Shown piece by piece: positions 1-11,161 of a stretch of DNA of 64,000 nt; the stretch's first letter is position 1; each line of letters starts with the position of its first letter. Source of the stretch: Thioflexithrix psekupsensis (lineage in GTDB: Bacteria > Pseudomonadota > Gammaproteobacteria > Beggiatoales > Beggiatoaceae); contig NZ_MSLT01000023.1 of assembly GCF_002149925.1 (NCBI RefSeq), positions 372,001 to 436,000 of the forward strand, read 5' to 3'. A model generated the notes under the pieces. That model ran no database searches, had not been told where the DNA came from, and worked only from the letters and a program-made list of their open reading frames with translations. The translations under genes were made by a program, and so were the position numbers.

Positions 1-1774
1 TCTGTTCATGAATACTATGCGCGGTGGGAGGCGATTCGTAATATTGTGCAAAACGTTGTGCGACTTCTCCGTGAATATCTTGCAACGGTTGTAATTCTTC
101 AAATAAACTGCGCTCAACTTGAATTTCCCGTTTATCCACATCGACCCAAGGCAATGATTCTAAAGGTAAACGTAAACCCATAGGCGAATCGCCCGGTACT
201 AGATACAACTGTTCACGTCGTAATCGCCACGGCGCACTGTGCCATTGGCCGCCGCCTGTCATGTTATACTGCCAACGTAGCGGTAACACATAGCCTACGG
301 GATTGTCTAAACCATAACTGAGTACTCGTGCCAAACGTTTACGCTCTAAATCGTCTTTCAAATTAGCGCGTTTGGGATCGAGATTGACGGGCGTTTGCCC
401 TTCTTTCCACAAATAATACAGATTATCTTCGTAAGCAGGAATGCAGTAATCGCCTTTTAAACCCAAACGTTGCGCCAAGCGAGTCACAAACCGCTGGGCA
501 TCCGTGGCATCAAATTGCGTAGGACGGCTGTCGTCGGCGAGCCAGCGATCATCACGCCACACCGCTACCCCATCTTTACGCCAAAAACAACCCAACGCCC
601 AACGCGGAATCGGTTCACCGGGATACCATTTGCCTTGTCCATAATGTAACGAAGCCCCTGGCCCAAAACGTTTTCGCAATCTTTTCAATAAATTAGCGGC
701 AAGCGTGCGTTTAGTCGGCCCCAGTGCTGCGGTATTCCATTCTGCGCCGTCCATATTGTCAATCGACACAAAAGTGGGTTCACCGCCCATGGTTAAACGC
801 ACCCCGTTGGCGATCAATTCGGCATCGACTTTATGGCCTAAGGCATTGATAGCCTGCCATTGTTCTTCAGAATAAGGCTTGGTGACGCGAGGGTCTTCGT
901 GAATACGCGTAACTTCATTGTGAAAATAAAATTCTGTTTTACACTCATCAATCGCGCCCGTAATCGGAGCCGCACTAGACGGATTTGGCGTACAAGCCAA
1001 TGGAATATGTCCTTCGCCCGCAAATAAGCCCGATGTGGGGTCTAAACCGATCCAGCCCGCACCGGGAACGTACACTTCAGTCCAAGCGTGTAAATCAGTA
1101 AAATCTTGTTCCGGCCCCGAAGGACCGTCTAATGACTTCACATCCGCAGTCAATTGCACCAAATAACCCGACACAAACCGCGCCGCTAAACCCAAATGCC
1201 GTAAAATTTGCACCAATAACCACGCCGAATCCCGACAAGAACCTTTTGCCCGCGTCAACGTTTCCTCACCCGTTTGCACGCCCGGCTCCATACGAATACC
1301 ATAAGCAATATCTTGTTGTAAACGTTGGTTAATCGCCACTAAAAAATCAACCGTGCGCTGTTTTTTCCGATCCACGCCGGCCACCCAAGCCATTAAACGC
1401 TCGCCTCGTTCAGTGATTTCTAAATAAGGCGTTAATTCTTTGGCTAATGTTTCCTCATAAGTAAAAGGATAATTTTCCGCATAATCTTCTAAAAAGAAAT
1501 CAAAAGGATTAATCACCACCATATCGGCAATTAAATCGACTTCAACAGAAAATTCTTTGGTTTTTTCAGGGAAAACAATGCGGGCAAGAAAATTACCGAA
1601 AGGGTCTTGAAACCAATTAATAAAATGTTTTTCAGGCTTAATTTTTAAAGAATAAGCCAAAATAGGCGTGCGACTATGCACAGCAGGCCGCAATCGAACC
1701 ACGTGAGGTGACATGGAAATTAAACGGTCATAAGAATAGCGGGTGTAATGATTCAGTGCAACTTTAATGGCCAT
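1..1774 (-). CDS. Transglutaminase-like protein with DUF2126 region (C-terminus beyond window)
   Basis: The frame starts at ATG 1774 (MAIKVALNHYTRYSYD) and stays open to base 1, so at least 591 residues are present and the C-terminus is missing. Residues about 1-85 match the bacterial transglutaminase N-terminal beta region. The papain-like transglutaminase core follows with a complete triad: Cys180 in GSCRDSAW, His229 in DLHAWTEV and Asp245 in GLDPTSG. From about residue 290 (LTMGGEPTFVSIDNM) the sequence is typical of the DUF2126 region of roughly 1100-residue proteins. Such proteins are often encoded beside alpha-E domain proteins and ATP-grasp-like peptide ligases, which would lie outside this window. 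The family is likely a cytoplasmic peptidase or amidase; its substrate is unknown. The gene ends up 58 bases from ubiB and could be co-transcribed with it. Confidence 0.88.
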   Translation of the reverse strand, partial: MAIKVALNHYTRYSYDRLISMSPHVVRLRPAVHSRTPILAYSLKIKPEKHFINWFQDPFGNFLARIVFPEKTKEFSVEVDLIADMVVINPFDFFLEDYAENYPFTYEETLAKELTPYLEITERGERLMAWVAGVDRKKQRTVDFLVAINQRLQQDIAYGIRMEPGVQTGEETLTRAKGSCRDSAWLLVQILRHLGLAARFVSGYLVQLTADVKSLDGPSGPEQDFTDLHAWTEVYVPGAGWIGLDPTSGLFAGEGHIPLACTPNPSSAAPITGAIDECKTEFYFHNEVTRIHEDPRVTKPYSEEQWQAINALGHKVDAELIANGVRLTMGGEPTFVSIDNMDGAEWNTAALGPTKRTLAANLLKRLRKRFGPGASLHYGQGKWYPGEPIPRWALGCFWRKDGVAVWRDDRWLADDSRPTQFDATDAQRFVTRLAQRLGLKGDYCIPAYEDNLYYLWKEGQTPVNLDPKRANLKDDLERKRLARVLSYGLDNPVGYVLPLRWQYNMTGGGQWHSAPWRLRREQLYLVPGDSPMGLRLPLESLPWVDVDKREIQVERSLFEELQPLQDIHGEVAQRFAQYYESPPTAHSIHEQ

Positions 1775-1832
1775 AGCAAAGTCAATCCGTTGAGTGAAAG
1801 AATGAAGTGGGATAATGAGGCATTGAATTAAG

Positions 1833-3485
1833 CTAACTTAACCATGCAATCACCAACAAAATAGCCCCAATGAGACCCAATAAAGTTCCCAATGCGGGTA
1901 AATTCCAAACTAAGCGCGTTTCTAAGGCTAAAATAATGCTGGCACAGATTAATAACGCACTGCCAATGGTGGCTAAAGTAGCGCGTTCATGTTGTTGTTT
2001 TAAATCGCGGCGTAAATGCTGCATTTCTTGTCGTAATTGTTTTAATTGATGCTGTTGTTGCTGACGTTCGGATAAAGCCTCATGGACTAACATCGGTAAT
2101 TCGGGTAATTTCTCTGCCCAAATCGGCAATTGCTGCTCTATATTGCGCATAAAGGCACGCAGCCCGATCCGTTCATCCATCCAACGCTCTAAATAAGGTT
2201 TAGCGGTCTGCCACAAATCTAAATCAGGATATAATTGCCGTCCTAAGCCTTCGATATTCAACAAAGTTTTTTGTAATAAGACCAATTGCGGTTGAATTTC
2301 CATATTAAAACGGCGTGCCGTTTGAAATAAACGCAACAAGACTAAACCGAAAGAAATTTCTTTTAATGGCCGATCAAACATCGGCTCACACACACTGCGA
2401 ATGGCCGCTTCAAATTCTTCTACTCGCGTCCCTGCGGGGACCCATTCGGAGCGTAAATGTAACTCTGCCACTCGTCGATAATCGCGTTGGAAAAAAGCCA
2501 GAAAATTAGCCGCTAAATAATGCTGATCTTCATCACTTAATGTTCCCATAATGCCAAAGTCAACCGCAATATAAGAAGGATAATTCGGATCACGAATATC
2601 GACGAAAATATTGCCGGGGTGCATATCCGCATGGAAAAAATTATCACGAAACACTTGGGTAAAGAAAATTTCCACGCCAATTTCTGCTAAATATTTAAAA
2701 TTAACACCCGCTTCACGCATGGTTTTAAAATCACTGATTGGAATGCCATAAATTCGCTCCATCATTAAGACATGCGCTTGGGTATAATGCCATTCAATTT
2801 CAGGAATATAAAGCTGCTTAGAATGTTGAAAATTACGACGCAATAAAGTGCAGTTAGACGCTTCGCGCAGTAAATCCAATTCATCCATTAAATTCTTTTC
2901 AAATTCGCGCACCACTTCTAAAGTACGCAAACGTTTACCGTCTGACCAATAGCGATTAATTAATTCAGCAATTAAATAAAGCAATTCAATATCGCGTTTA
3001 ATTTGTCGCGCAATATTCGGGCGCAATACTTTAATCACCACCGCACGCCCATCGTGCAACCGCGCCGCATGAACCTGCGCAATCGATGCCGAAGCAATAG
3101 GATTTGTGTCAAATTCGGCAAATAATTCGTTTAAATCTTTGCCGTAGGCTTGTTCGACGATTTGCCGCGCTTCTTGCCCACAAAACGGCTTAACATGATC
3201 CTGTAATTTAGCCAATTCTAAAGCAATATCATCCGGCAATAAATCGCGGCGCGTCGATAAAATTTGGCCGAATTTAATAAAAATCGGCCCCAAATCTTCC
3301 AAACTTAAACGCAATCTCGCTCCGCGGGATAAATGCGGATCACGCAGCCAATAACCGGGAGTGAGATAAAGCAATAATTTAACCGCACGCAGTCGTTCGC
3401 TGCTTAACAATAATTCGTCTAAACCATAACGAATCACAACACGATAAATGGTTAATAATCGCCACAATCGACGGAACAATAACAT
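1833..3485 (-). CDS. ubiB: Ubiquinone biosynthesis kinase-like ATPase UbiB
   Basis: This 550-residue protein belongs to the ABC1/ADCK/UbiB atypical kinase family, needed for ubiquinone biosynthesis at the inner membrane. Family hallmarks are visible in order: the KxGQ motif ([16 protein letters not shown], near residue 71), the Ala-rich nucleotide loop ([11 protein letters not shown]), the VVIKVLRP lysine, the catalytic loop ([14 protein letters not shown]) and the metal-binding DFG ([10 protein letters not shown]). A Gln/Arg-rich coiled coil precedes two hydrophobic C-terminal segments ([17 protein letters not shown] and [20 protein letters not shown]), the expected membrane anchor. Length matches the family (about 540-550). 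The start lies 5 bases after the ubiJ stop, so the two genes form one operon, as in most gammaproteobacteria, where ubiE usually comes first; ubiE is absent here. Confidence 0.95.
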   Translation of the reverse strand: MLLFRRLWRLLTIYRVVIRYGLDELLLSSERLRAVKLLLYLTPGYWLRDPHLSRGARLRLSLEDLGPIFIKFGQILSTRRDLLPDDIALELAKLQDHVKPFCGQEARQIVEQAYGKDLNELFAEFDTNPIASASIAQVHAARLHDGRAVVIKVLRPNIARQIKRDIELLYLIAELINRYWSDGKRLRTLEVVREFEKNLMDELDLLREASNCTLLRRNFQHSKQLYIPEIEWHYTQAHVLMMERIYGIPISDFKTMREAGVNFKYLAEIGVEIFFTQVFRDNFFHADMHPGNIFVDIRDPNYPSYIAVDFGIMGTLSDEDQHYLAANFLAFFQRDYRRVAELHLRSEWVPAGTRVEEFEAAIRSVCEPMFDRPLKEISFGLVLLRLFQTARRFNMEIQPQLVLLQKTLLNIEGLGRQLYPDLDLWQTAKPYLERWMDERIGLRAFMRNIEQQLPIWAEKLPELPMLVHEALSERQQQQHQLKQLRQEMQHLRRDLKQQHERATLATIGSALLICASIILALETRLVWNLPALGTLLGLIGAILLVIAWLS

Positions 3486-3490
3486 AAACT

Positions 3491-4111
3491 TTATTTTTTC
3501 ATTAAGGTATAAGATAAATGATGAATTCGCCGTTCTAAACGAGCGACATCATCACGCAATAAATCGACATCTTCAAAAAAAGCCAACATTTCCGCATCAG
3601 CGGGCAGAGTTTTTGTTTCTTCTTGTAACAGATCGGCAATGGCACGTTCGCCCTCTTGCCAACGTGCTTGCTGGTAACGGGCGAGTTCACGCCACAAATA
3701 ACCCAGTCTCCGCGCTACAGTATCACCAAACCACTGCGCACAGAATTCTTCCCCATCAAAATCTAATTGTTTGAAAATTAACATTAATTTTTGTAAAGCC
3801 GCGACATTTCCTTCTATATATAAATCGGTTTCTCGACCAATGGGAATGTCTTTTTGCTGGGCATAGTGTAATAGCGTAAAAGGCGCGGAGCGCAATTTTG
3901 TATCCACTTCCCGTTCACAATGTAAACTTAGTTGTAACTCGTTATTGTCTACCGACAAATAAAGGGTTTGAAATAAGCCCGTCAATTCAATGGCAAAAAC
4001 GTGTCCATTTAAGGCCGCCAGCGTATTTTTTTTGGCCGAATGCGCGGCAATGGCGCGGTTTAATTGCTGTTCTATGGGTTTTAACAATAAGGTGAGCGGA
4101 ATGGATAACAC
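3491..4111 (-). CDS. ubiJ: Ubiquinone biosynthesis accessory factor UbiJ (SCP2 domain)
   Basis: A 206-residue protein with an N-terminal SCP2-like lipid-binding domain (about residues 15-120, including [22 protein letters not shown]) and a charged C-terminal helix ([20 protein letters not shown]) able to form a coiled coil. That is the architecture of UbiJ, which binds ubiquinone intermediates and scaffolds the soluble Ubi complex with UbiK. Sequence conservation in this family is low, so the call leans on architecture plus its place directly upstream of ubiB with a 5-base gap. The upstream neighbour on the same strand is trxB, 106 bases away, not the usual ubiE. That suggests a rearranged locus. 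Confidence 0.85.
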   Translation of the reverse strand: MLSIPLTLLLKPIEQQLNRAIAAHSAKKNTLAALNGHVFAIELTGLFQTLYLSVDNNELQLSLHCEREVDTKLRSAPFTLLHYAQQKDIPIGRETDLYIEGNVAALQKLMLIFKQLDFDGEEFCAQWFGDTVARRLGYLWRELARYQQARWQEGERAIADLLQEETKTLPADAEMLAFFEDVDLLRDDVARLERRIHHLSYTLMKK

Positions 4112-4217
4112 GATGAATCCTATAGAATTCTGGTTTTTCTACCGCGCTTATCACCGATAAGAAGCGGTAGAATGTAACAAGTTGAGGTCTAATAAACTGA
4201 GATCAGGTCACAGGGTA

Positions 4218-5177
<960 letters not shown>

Positions 5178-5343
5178 TCAATAAACTCCCTAATGATTTC
5201 AGTTCTACACTTTTTTTGCCCTTCATATTAACATTTTTCCACGTTTTCTGCCTCTTGAAAAAGCACAGAACGCAATAAAATTGAATTACTTTTAGTTCGC
5301 ATTGACACCGCAGTGATGCCCCGTTAATTTTAGCTTAATCACA

Positions 5344-5372
5344 TTTTATAAATGACTTTATTTTGCTATATT
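5344..5372 (+). promoter_or_regulatory. Candidate promoter of the alpha/beta hydrolase gene
   Basis: An extended -10 element, TTGCTATATT (TATATT at 5367-5372 preceded by TGC), lies about 60 bases before the hydrolase ATG. The -35 position (5344-5349, TTTTAT) is a poor match, so recognition would depend on the extended -10. This was read by eye only. Confidence 0.35.
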
Positions 5373-5432
5373 ACACCCATAAAACCATTAGATAAACTGT
5401 TCTTAAAAAGAAGCTAAAAAGAGAATAATAAC

Positions 5433-6221
5433 ATGACGATAAAATTAGAATTACTGCGCCATTTACCCAAAACGAATAAAAAAAATAATCCTCCCTTGTT
5501 ATTTATTCATGGGGCATTTTCTGGGGCGTGGTGTTGGGAAGAGTATTTTTTGCCTTATTGTGCTGCACAGGGTTATCCGGCTTATGCGGTGAGTTTACGC
5601 GGGCATGGCCGCAGTGAAGGCACGTTGTGGTCGGCGAGTTTAGCGGATTATGTCGAAGATGTTGTTTCTACCATCGCACAATTGGGACAATTACCTGTTT
5701 TAATTGGGCATTCTATGGGCGGAATGGTGGTACAGAAATATTTACAACAATATCCCGCATTAGCCGCTGTATTAATGAATTCAGTACCACCAACCGGATT
5801 AAGTTGTTCTCTGTTTTATATGGCAGGGCGAGAGCCGTTGTTATTGCAGCAATTAGCCTTGATGCAATGGGTCAGTCCTTTATTCGCCACACAGGATACG
5901 ATGCGACGGGCTTTATTTTCTGAGGATATGCCGCGTGAAAAATTAGATCATTATTTTTCCCATTTACAAGGTGAATCAGTGCGCATTCAATGGGATTTAA
6001 TGGGTTTAGATTTGCCGATGCGTTGGCCGCGGCCGCGGTTAAATATGCTGGTTTTAGGCGCGGAGAAAGATGCTTTTTTTCCGCCGTCGGTGATGCGTTT
6101 TATTGCCCGCACTTATCATGCGGATTGTCACATTTTCGATAATATGGCTCATGCCATGATGTTAGAAAATCGTTGGCAAGTGGCCGCAGATGCACTTTTG
6201 GCGTGGTTGGAGAAAAAATGA
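5433..6221 (+). CDS. Alpha/beta hydrolase
   Basis: A 262-residue alpha/beta-fold hydrolase. The oxyanion-side motif is LLFIHGAFSGAWCWEEY (residues about 22-38), and the nucleophile elbow GHSMGG places the catalytic Ser at residue 94. The acid is probably the Asp in LVLGAEKDAFFPP, and the His is in DNMAHAMMLE near the C-terminus. Short length, no signal peptide and a small cap region fit a cytosolic esterase or lipase-like enzyme; the substrate cannot be read from sequence. It stands alone, divergent from trxB and convergent with icd, separated from icd by a strong hairpin terminator. Confidence 0.85.
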   Translation: MTIKLELLRHLPKTNKKNNPPLLFIHGAFSGAWCWEEYFLPYCAAQGYPAYAVSLRGHGRSEGTLWSASLADYVEDVVSTIAQLGQLPVLIGHSMGGMVVQKYLQQYPALAAVLMNSVPPTGLSCSLFYMAGREPLLLQQLALMQWVSPLFATQDTMRRALFSEDMPREKLDHYFSHLQGESVRIQWDLMGLDLPMRWPRPRLNMLVLGAEKDAFFPPSVMRFIARTYHADCHIFDNMAHAMMLENRWQVAADALLAWLEKK

Positions 6222-6258
6222 AAATAGAGACACACGCGCTGTGTGTCTCTATTTTTTT
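6222..6258. terminator. Bidirectional Rho-independent terminator between hydrolase and icd
   Basis: A perfect 14-bp stem (6222-6235 with 6241-6254) encloses a 5-base loop, GCGCT, and is followed by a run of T. Because it lies between convergent genes and has A-rich and T-rich flanks, it can stop transcripts from both strands. Confidence 0.9.
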
Positions 6259-6287
6259 AGGTTATATCAGATTAGATAAAACCGCGC

Positions 6288-8054
6288 TTATTCGCCCGTT
6301 GACCAGCCGAATTTTTCCACTGTGCGGAAAATGTCTGTGTCACTGACAATACCAATAGGCACGCCGTCTTTTTCTACCACTAAACGACGAATATTCCGCT
6401 CTTTCATCACGGTGACGCATTCGTGTAAGGATAAATCTACGGGAACTGTGGCCAATGGCTTGCTGGCGATTTGATTGACTTTGACGCTAGATGGCGAACG
6501 GTTGGCGTGAATGAGTTTAATCAACACGTCTTTTTGCGTCATGATTGACCAATCGCCTTTTTCGTCGGGTTGCACCAATACGCTACTGATGCGGTTGTTG
6601 CGCATGACGTGCATGGCTTGTTCTACGGTGACATCGGGACGAACCGTGACTAAACTTAATGCCATGATTTCGCCTACGGTGTGTGGCGTGCGACCGGTTT
6701 CAATCATCTGCTCTACAGGACTTTGTACGCGTAAGGCTTCGCGTTCGCGGCGTTCGGTTTCGATGGCTTTTTCGCGTTCGCGGCGGATGGCTTCGGCATC
6801 ATCTAAGCCTTCGATTTGTTTGATCAAGGCATCGGCAAAACCGCTGGTGGATACTTCTGTTGCACCCTCCATTTGGCGCGCAAAATCGTAAGTGACCACT
6901 TTACGTTGTACCACTTTGGGATAAGCCGCGCTGATCAAATCGGCCGCTTCTTTCCACCCAATGTACTCAAGCATATTGACACCGCTGAACAGTAACGATC
7001 CCGGATTCACTTTATCTTGATTGGCGTATTTGGGTGCGGTGCCGTGGGTGGCTTCAAATACGGCGACGTGATCGCCAATATTCGCGCCGGGGGCAATGCC
7101 GACTCCGCCGACTTCTGCCGCAATCGCATCTGACAAATAGTCACCATTCAAGTTCATGGTGGCTAATACGTCAAATTCGTTGGGACGCAACAGCATGAGT
7201 TGGAAAATAATGTCGGCAATACGGTCTTTAATGACAATTTTACCTTCGGGTTGTTTGCCGCCGTATTTGCTGTACAATTCTTCTTCGGTGATGGTGTAGT
7301 CACCGAACTCTTCCCGCGCCACTTCATAGCCCCAATTACGAAATGCCCCTTCGGTGAATTTCATAATGTTGCCTTTGTGAACTAAGGTGACACTTTCGCG
7401 TTTATTATCAATGGCGAATTGGATCGCTTTGCGCACCAATCGTTTGGTGCAAAACGGGCTAATGGGTTTAACGCCTAAGCCGCTGTCATCAAAGAAACGG
7501 GCTTTTAATTCTTCGCGCAAAAATTTTTCTAATTTGCGCATTTCTGGAGAACCCGATTGGTATTCAATACCGGCATAAACGTCTTCGGTATTTTCACGGA
7601 AAATGACCACGTCAATTAAATGCGGTTCGCGTAAGGGAGAAGGTACGCCTTCGTAGTAACGCACAGGACGCACGCAAGCATACAAGTCTAATTCTTGACG
7701 TAAGGCCACGTTAAGCGAGCGAAAGCCACCGCCGACGGGGGTGGTTAAGGGGCCTTTGATCGACACTAAAACGTCTTTCATGGCTTCGAGGGTTTCGCTG
7801 GGGAAATAGTTGCCGTCGTATTTTTCGGCGGCTTTTTCTCCCATAAACAATTCTACCCAATGGATTTTGCGTTTGCCGCCGTAGGCTTGTTTGACGGCGG
7901 CATCCCACACGCGCAAACAAGCGCGAGTAATGTCAGGCCCAATGCCGTCTCCTTCGACATAACCTAAGATGGGATCGTCAGGGACGATCATTTGGCCGTC
8001 TTTGACGGTGATTTTTTGGCCAGTGGTGGGATATTTGATGTGCGAATCTGGCAT
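6288..8054 (-). CDS. icd: NADP-type isocitrate dehydrogenase with C-terminal CBS-domain pair
   Basis: A 588-residue protein. Residues 1 to about 420 are a complete isocitrate dehydrogenase of the E. coli Icd type, which converts isocitrate to 2-oxoglutarate and CO2 in the TCA cycle. The substrate loop [16 protein letters not shown] keeps the serine (Ser113) equivalent to the residue phosphorylated by AceK in E. coli. [25 protein letters not shown] and [11 protein letters not shown] are also typical. A charged helical linker (about 425-450) leads into two CBS motifs (about residues 462-520 and 525-585; ends such as [11 protein letters not shown] and [15 protein letters not shown]). Ordinary Icd is about 416 residues, so about 170 are extra. 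CBS pairs usually bind adenine nucleotides, so allosteric control by energy charge is a reasonable inference. The gene is monocistronic. Confidence 0.93.
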   Translation of the reverse strand: MPDSHIKYPTTGQKITVKDGQMIVPDDPILGYVEGDGIGPDITRACLRVWDAAVKQAYGGKRKIHWVELFMGEKAAEKYDGNYFPSETLEAMKDVLVSIKGPLTTPVGGGFRSLNVALRQELDLYACVRPVRYYEGVPSPLREPHLIDVVIFRENTEDVYAGIEYQSGSPEMRKLEKFLREELKARFFDDSGLGVKPISPFCTKRLVRKAIQFAIDNKRESVTLVHKGNIMKFTEGAFRNWGYEVAREEFGDYTITEEELYSKYGGKQPEGKIVIKDRIADIIFQLMLLRPNEFDVLATMNLNGDYLSDAIAAEVGGVGIAPGANIGDHVAVFEATHGTAPKYANQDKVNPGSLLFSGVNMLEYIGWKEAADLISAAYPKVVQRKVVTYDFARQMEGATEVSTSGFADALIKQIEGLDDAEAIRREREKAIETERREREALRVQSPVEQMIETGRTPHTVGEIMALSLVTVRPDVTVEQAMHVMRNNRISSVLVQPDEKGDWSIMTQKDVLIKLIHANRSPSSVKVNQIASKPLATVPVDLSLHECVTVMKERNIRRLVVEKDGVPIGIVSDTDIFRTVEKFGWSTGE

Positions 8055-8483
8055 AAATCCTCCAGTGAGAGTTGAACGGGTTTTTGTTTGAATTCCGTTG
8101 AGTTACAATAAGTTAATCTATTGAACAGGCTCAGGGTTAAACGGATGTGGTTATCCGGTTGCCGTTTTTCTAGTCTGTGCGGCTGTCTATTGTACTGTGA
8201 AATGCCGATGTCGTGCAGATCAGTAGGGTAAATTTTATGAGCGGTTTTTAATAATCACTTGTTTTTTAAAGAAAATTAAATTTATTATTAGAATAACTTT
8301 AATTTATCCCCGTCATCCACAGCACTCTATCCCGCCCCTTGACCAAAGAAAATTAAACCAGTCGCACTTGCTTTTACGATAAGCTATAGAGAAAATAGAT
8401 CGCTCAAGGTTTTTATGTGGTTAATTTGGGTTTAAATTGAATCGTTTAATACCTTACTTTTAAGGAAAAAATAGGAAAAAATT
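8055..8483. other. Intergenic region between divergent icd and glmS
   Basis: This 429-base AT-rich stretch must contain the promoters of icd (minus) and glmS (plus). No reading frame of note, no tRNA and no convincing riboswitch fold were seen. A weak -35/-10 pair (TTGCTT at 8368, GAAAAT at 8391) points towards glmS but is not well supported. Confidence 0.5.
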
Positions 8484-10328
8484 ATGTGTGGAATTATTGG
8501 TGCAGTGGCTGAACGAGATGTGGTGCCGATTTTATTAGAAGGTTTAAAGCGTTTGGAATATCGGGGTTATGATTCTGTGGGCGTGGCAATTATTGATCAA
8601 GCTTTACAAGGATTACGACGCGAACGAGTGGCGGGTAAAGTGCGGCAATTAGAACAAGTGTTAAAGCAACATTCCATGTATTCACCTATTGGCATTGCGC
8701 ATACTCGTTGGTCCACGCATGGTAAACCCTCAGAAGTTAATGCCCATCCCCATTTTGCTAAAGATAAAGTCGCTGTGGTGCATAACGGAATTATTGAAAA
8801 TCACCAGATATTGCGTCAAGCATTACAGCAAAAAGGGCATATTTTTCAATCTGAAACCGATACGGAAGTGATTGCACATTTAATTCATGATAATTGGTTA
8901 GAAATGGGCGATTTAACAGCCGCGATTCATCATAGTTTAAAAATGTTACAAGGCAGTTATTCCGTAGCGATTTTAAGCCCATTGATACCGGGAACTTTAT
9001 TTGCGGCGCGGCGTGGCAGTCCTTTGGTAATTGGGGTGGGCGTGGGGGAACATTTTATTGCCTCTGATGTGGCCGCTTTAGTGTCGGTGACGCAACAAGT
9101 GATTTTCTTAGAAGAAGGCGACATTGCGCATATTCAACGCGATAGTTTTATTATTTACGATTTTCGCGGACAAAAAGTAGAACGTGAATTGCATTTAAGC
9201 CATGTCCAAGCCGACGCGGTGGAACGCGGACATTTTCGCCATTACATGCAAAAAGAAATTTTTGAACAAGCCCATGCCTTGCGAGAAACTTTGGCCGGAC
9301 GGGTTTATAACGGACGAGTATTAGAAGGGATATTTGGAGCTTCGGAAGCGCGATTATTTGCCGAAATTTACGCGGTGCAAATTATTGCCTGTGGCACCAG
9401 TTATCATGCGGGATTAATTGCGTCACATTGGATTGAAACTTTGGCCAAATTACCGTGTTCGGTTGAAGTAGCCAGTGAATTTCGTTATCGTCAACCTTTA
9501 GCCAATCCTAATGCGTTAGTGGTCGCTATTTCTCAATCGGGAGAAACCGCAGATACTTTAGCCGCATTGCAAGAAGCCAAACGTTTGGGATTTGGCCCGA
9601 GTTTAGCGATTTGTAATGTGCCAGAAAGCTCTTTAGTACGCACTGCGGATATGTGTTTTATGACCAGAGCGGGTATTGAAATTGGCGTGGCCTCGACTAA
9701 AGCCTTTACCACACAATTACTTGCATTATTATTATTAACCGTGGTTTTAGGCAAACATAATGGCACTATTTCAGAATCCGATATGGAAGGCGATATTGTC
9801 CACAGTTTAGAACAATTGCCCCATGCAGTGGATATGCTATTGAGAAAAGTGCAGCAGCCAATTAAAAACTTAGCAGAACGGTTTGCGGATAAATATCACG
9901 CGCTGTTTTTAGGGCGTGGCATTCACTACCCGGTGGCGAAAGAAGGCGCGTTAAAATTAAAAGAAATTTCTTACATTCATGCCGAAGCCTACCCCGCAGG
10001 GGAATTAAAACATGGCCCTTTGGCCTTAGTTGATGCCAATATGCCTGTGATTGCGGTTGCGCCTAATGATGCATTGCAAGAAAAGTTAAAGTCTAATTTA
10101 GAAGAAGTTCATGCGCGAGGCGGACAATTATTTATTTTTGCCAATCACCGCGCCATTATGCAGGCTTCGGATTATATTACCGTAGTGGAATTAGGAGAAA
10201 TTGATGAATTAATTTCTCCCATTTTATACACCATTCCATTGCAATTACTGGCTTATCATGTGGCTTTAATTAAAGGCACGGATGTGGATCAACCGCGTAA
10301 TTTGGCCAAATCGGTGACGGTGGAGTAA
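8484..10328 (+). CDS. glmS: Glutamine-fructose-6-phosphate aminotransferase (isomerizing)
   Basis: This 614-residue enzyme makes glucosamine-6-phosphate from fructose-6-phosphate and glutamine, the entry to UDP-GlcNAc, peptidoglycan and LPS. The N-terminal nucleophile is Cys2 (MCGIIGAVAERDVVP), in a class II glutaminase domain running to about residue 240 with the HTRWSTHG and HNGIIENH motifs. Two SIS domains follow (about 285-425 and 455-600), with CGTSYHAG, SQSGETADT and GRGIHYPVAKEGALKLKE. The C-terminus AKSVTVE is the conserved GlmS tail. Length matches the E. coli enzyme (609). It is monocistronic; glmU is not adjacent. Confidence 0.97.
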   Translation: MCGIIGAVAERDVVPILLEGLKRLEYRGYDSVGVAIIDQALQGLRRERVAGKVRQLEQVLKQHSMYSPIGIAHTRWSTHGKPSEVNAHPHFAKDKVAVVHNGIIENHQILRQALQQKGHIFQSETDTEVIAHLIHDNWLEMGDLTAAIHHSLKMLQGSYSVAILSPLIPGTLFAARRGSPLVIGVGVGEHFIASDVAALVSVTQQVIFLEEGDIAHIQRDSFIIYDFRGQKVERELHLSHVQADAVERGHFRHYMQKEIFEQAHALRETLAGRVYNGRVLEGIFGASEARLFAEIYAVQIIACGTSYHAGLIASHWIETLAKLPCSVEVASEFRYRQPLANPNALVVAISQSGETADTLAALQEAKRLGFGPSLAICNVPESSLVRTADMCFMTRAGIEIGVASTKAFTTQLLALLLLTVVLGKHNGTISESDMEGDIVHSLEQLPHAVDMLLRKVQQPIKNLAERFADKYHALFLGRGIHYPVAKEGALKLKEISYIHAEAYPAGELKHGPLALVDANMPVIAVAPNDALQEKLKSNLEEVHARGGQLFIFANHRAIMQASDYITVVELGEIDELISPILYTIPLQLLAYHVALIKGTDVDQPRNLAKSVTVE

Positions 10329-10484
10329 GAACAGTAATCAACAGGCAATAATGGCTCATGTCGATTGAATGGCTGATAAAAAATAGGGCTACAAAAATGG
10401 TGGGATTATTTTGTTGCCCGATTAATAATGATTGTGATAAAGTCCGCTGGTTGGTATAGAGAAAGTTGTATAACTTTACACTGT

Positions 10485-10614
10485 CTAGGCTTTGTTGACA
10501 TTTCATTTTAAGTGCAAACTTAACTTGATTTAAATAGCACGGTATCAATTATGCGTATAATTCATAACTTGCTGAAAATAAAACTTATCTGTAGATAGTG
10601 TCAACAAAGCCTAG
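10485..10614. mobile_element. MITE-like element with 13-bp terminal repeats and CTAG flanks
   Basis: A 16-bp perfect inverted repeat, CTAGGCTTTGTTGACA (10485-10500) and its complement (10599-10614), encloses 98 bases with no reading frame. The outer CTAG on both sides looks like a 4-bp target duplication of the YTAR type seen with IS5-group elements. That leaves a 122-bp core (10489-10610) with 13-bp termini GGCTTTGTTGACA. It is non-autonomous and no matching transposase is in this window. The rest of the glmS to oxidase gap (10329-10484 and 10615-10663) holds nothing recognisable. Confidence 0.65.
10556..10561 (+). promoter_or_regulatory. Consensus -10 box inside the MITE, facing the oxidase gene
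   Basis: TATAAT lies 103 bases upstream of the diiron-oxidase ATG and inside the MITE-like element. No good -35 is placed 16-18 bases upstream, so only the -10 is supported. If real, the element supplies the promoter for the gene cluster that follows. Confidence 0.3.
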
Positions 10615-10663
10615 TACGACTGTGGAAAACAAACCACCCACTAGAGACTAAAGGAGCTTAGTA

Positions 10664-11161
10664 ATGCAGTCAGCAAATGTTGAAAATACAGCCAATATGG
10701 AAGTCGCTGCGCTTATTGATATAAATAATCAAGTCTTTATTGATGCCAATAAGGCACGTTTGGCTGATCTCAGCCAATATTCCACTGAAGCCTTAGAATG
10801 GTTAATGATGGAACATTATCAATTTTCGTTCGCTAATGTCCAGTTTCTGACTGATGCAGCAAAAAAAGCGGCTGGCTTTGATACCGACGCAGTCAACAAG
10901 GAGTTACTGCGTAATTGTGCTGAAGAAAGTGGTCATGCGGTCATGTATCGCGCCGCGCTGAAAAAAGTCGGATGTGATGTGGGACAGCGTGTAGAATTTG
11001 TGCCGACGACAAAATTCTTAGCGACCATTGATGAACTGTCGAATGGTGAGCCTTCTTCTGTGTTGGGTGCGATGTTTGCGACCGAAACAGCGGCTATTTT
11101 TGAACATGAAGTGTTTCGTGATATACCAATTTTTTCAGAGTCGTATAATAATACTTTTTAA
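10664..11161 (+). pseudogene. Haem-oxygenase-like diiron oxidase (HDO), 5' part, split by IS630
   Basis: Residues 1-154 are original protein; the last codons (PIFSES and onward) are read into the insertion element. Joining bases 10664-11123 to 12257-12552 restores a 251-residue frame. The visible part is all-helical with metal-ligand-like residues: Glu50/His51 (LMMEHYQF), Glu88 and His91 (CAEESGHAVMYR) and Glu141/Glu147 (ATETAAIFEHEVF). This is the pattern of the TenA/PqqC-like fold used by HDO enzymes (UndA, BesC and SznF central-domain type), which oxidise or cleave fatty or amino acids with O2. A strong Shine-Dalgarno (AAAGGAG) precedes the ATG. It is the first gene of the putative biosynthetic cluster. 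The family call is from motif pattern; the substrate is unknown. Confidence 0.7.

Noticed and set aside
8055-8483. glmS ribozyme/riboswitch
   Set aside because: The glmS ribozyme is found in Gram-positive lineages, and no matching core was seen in the leader.
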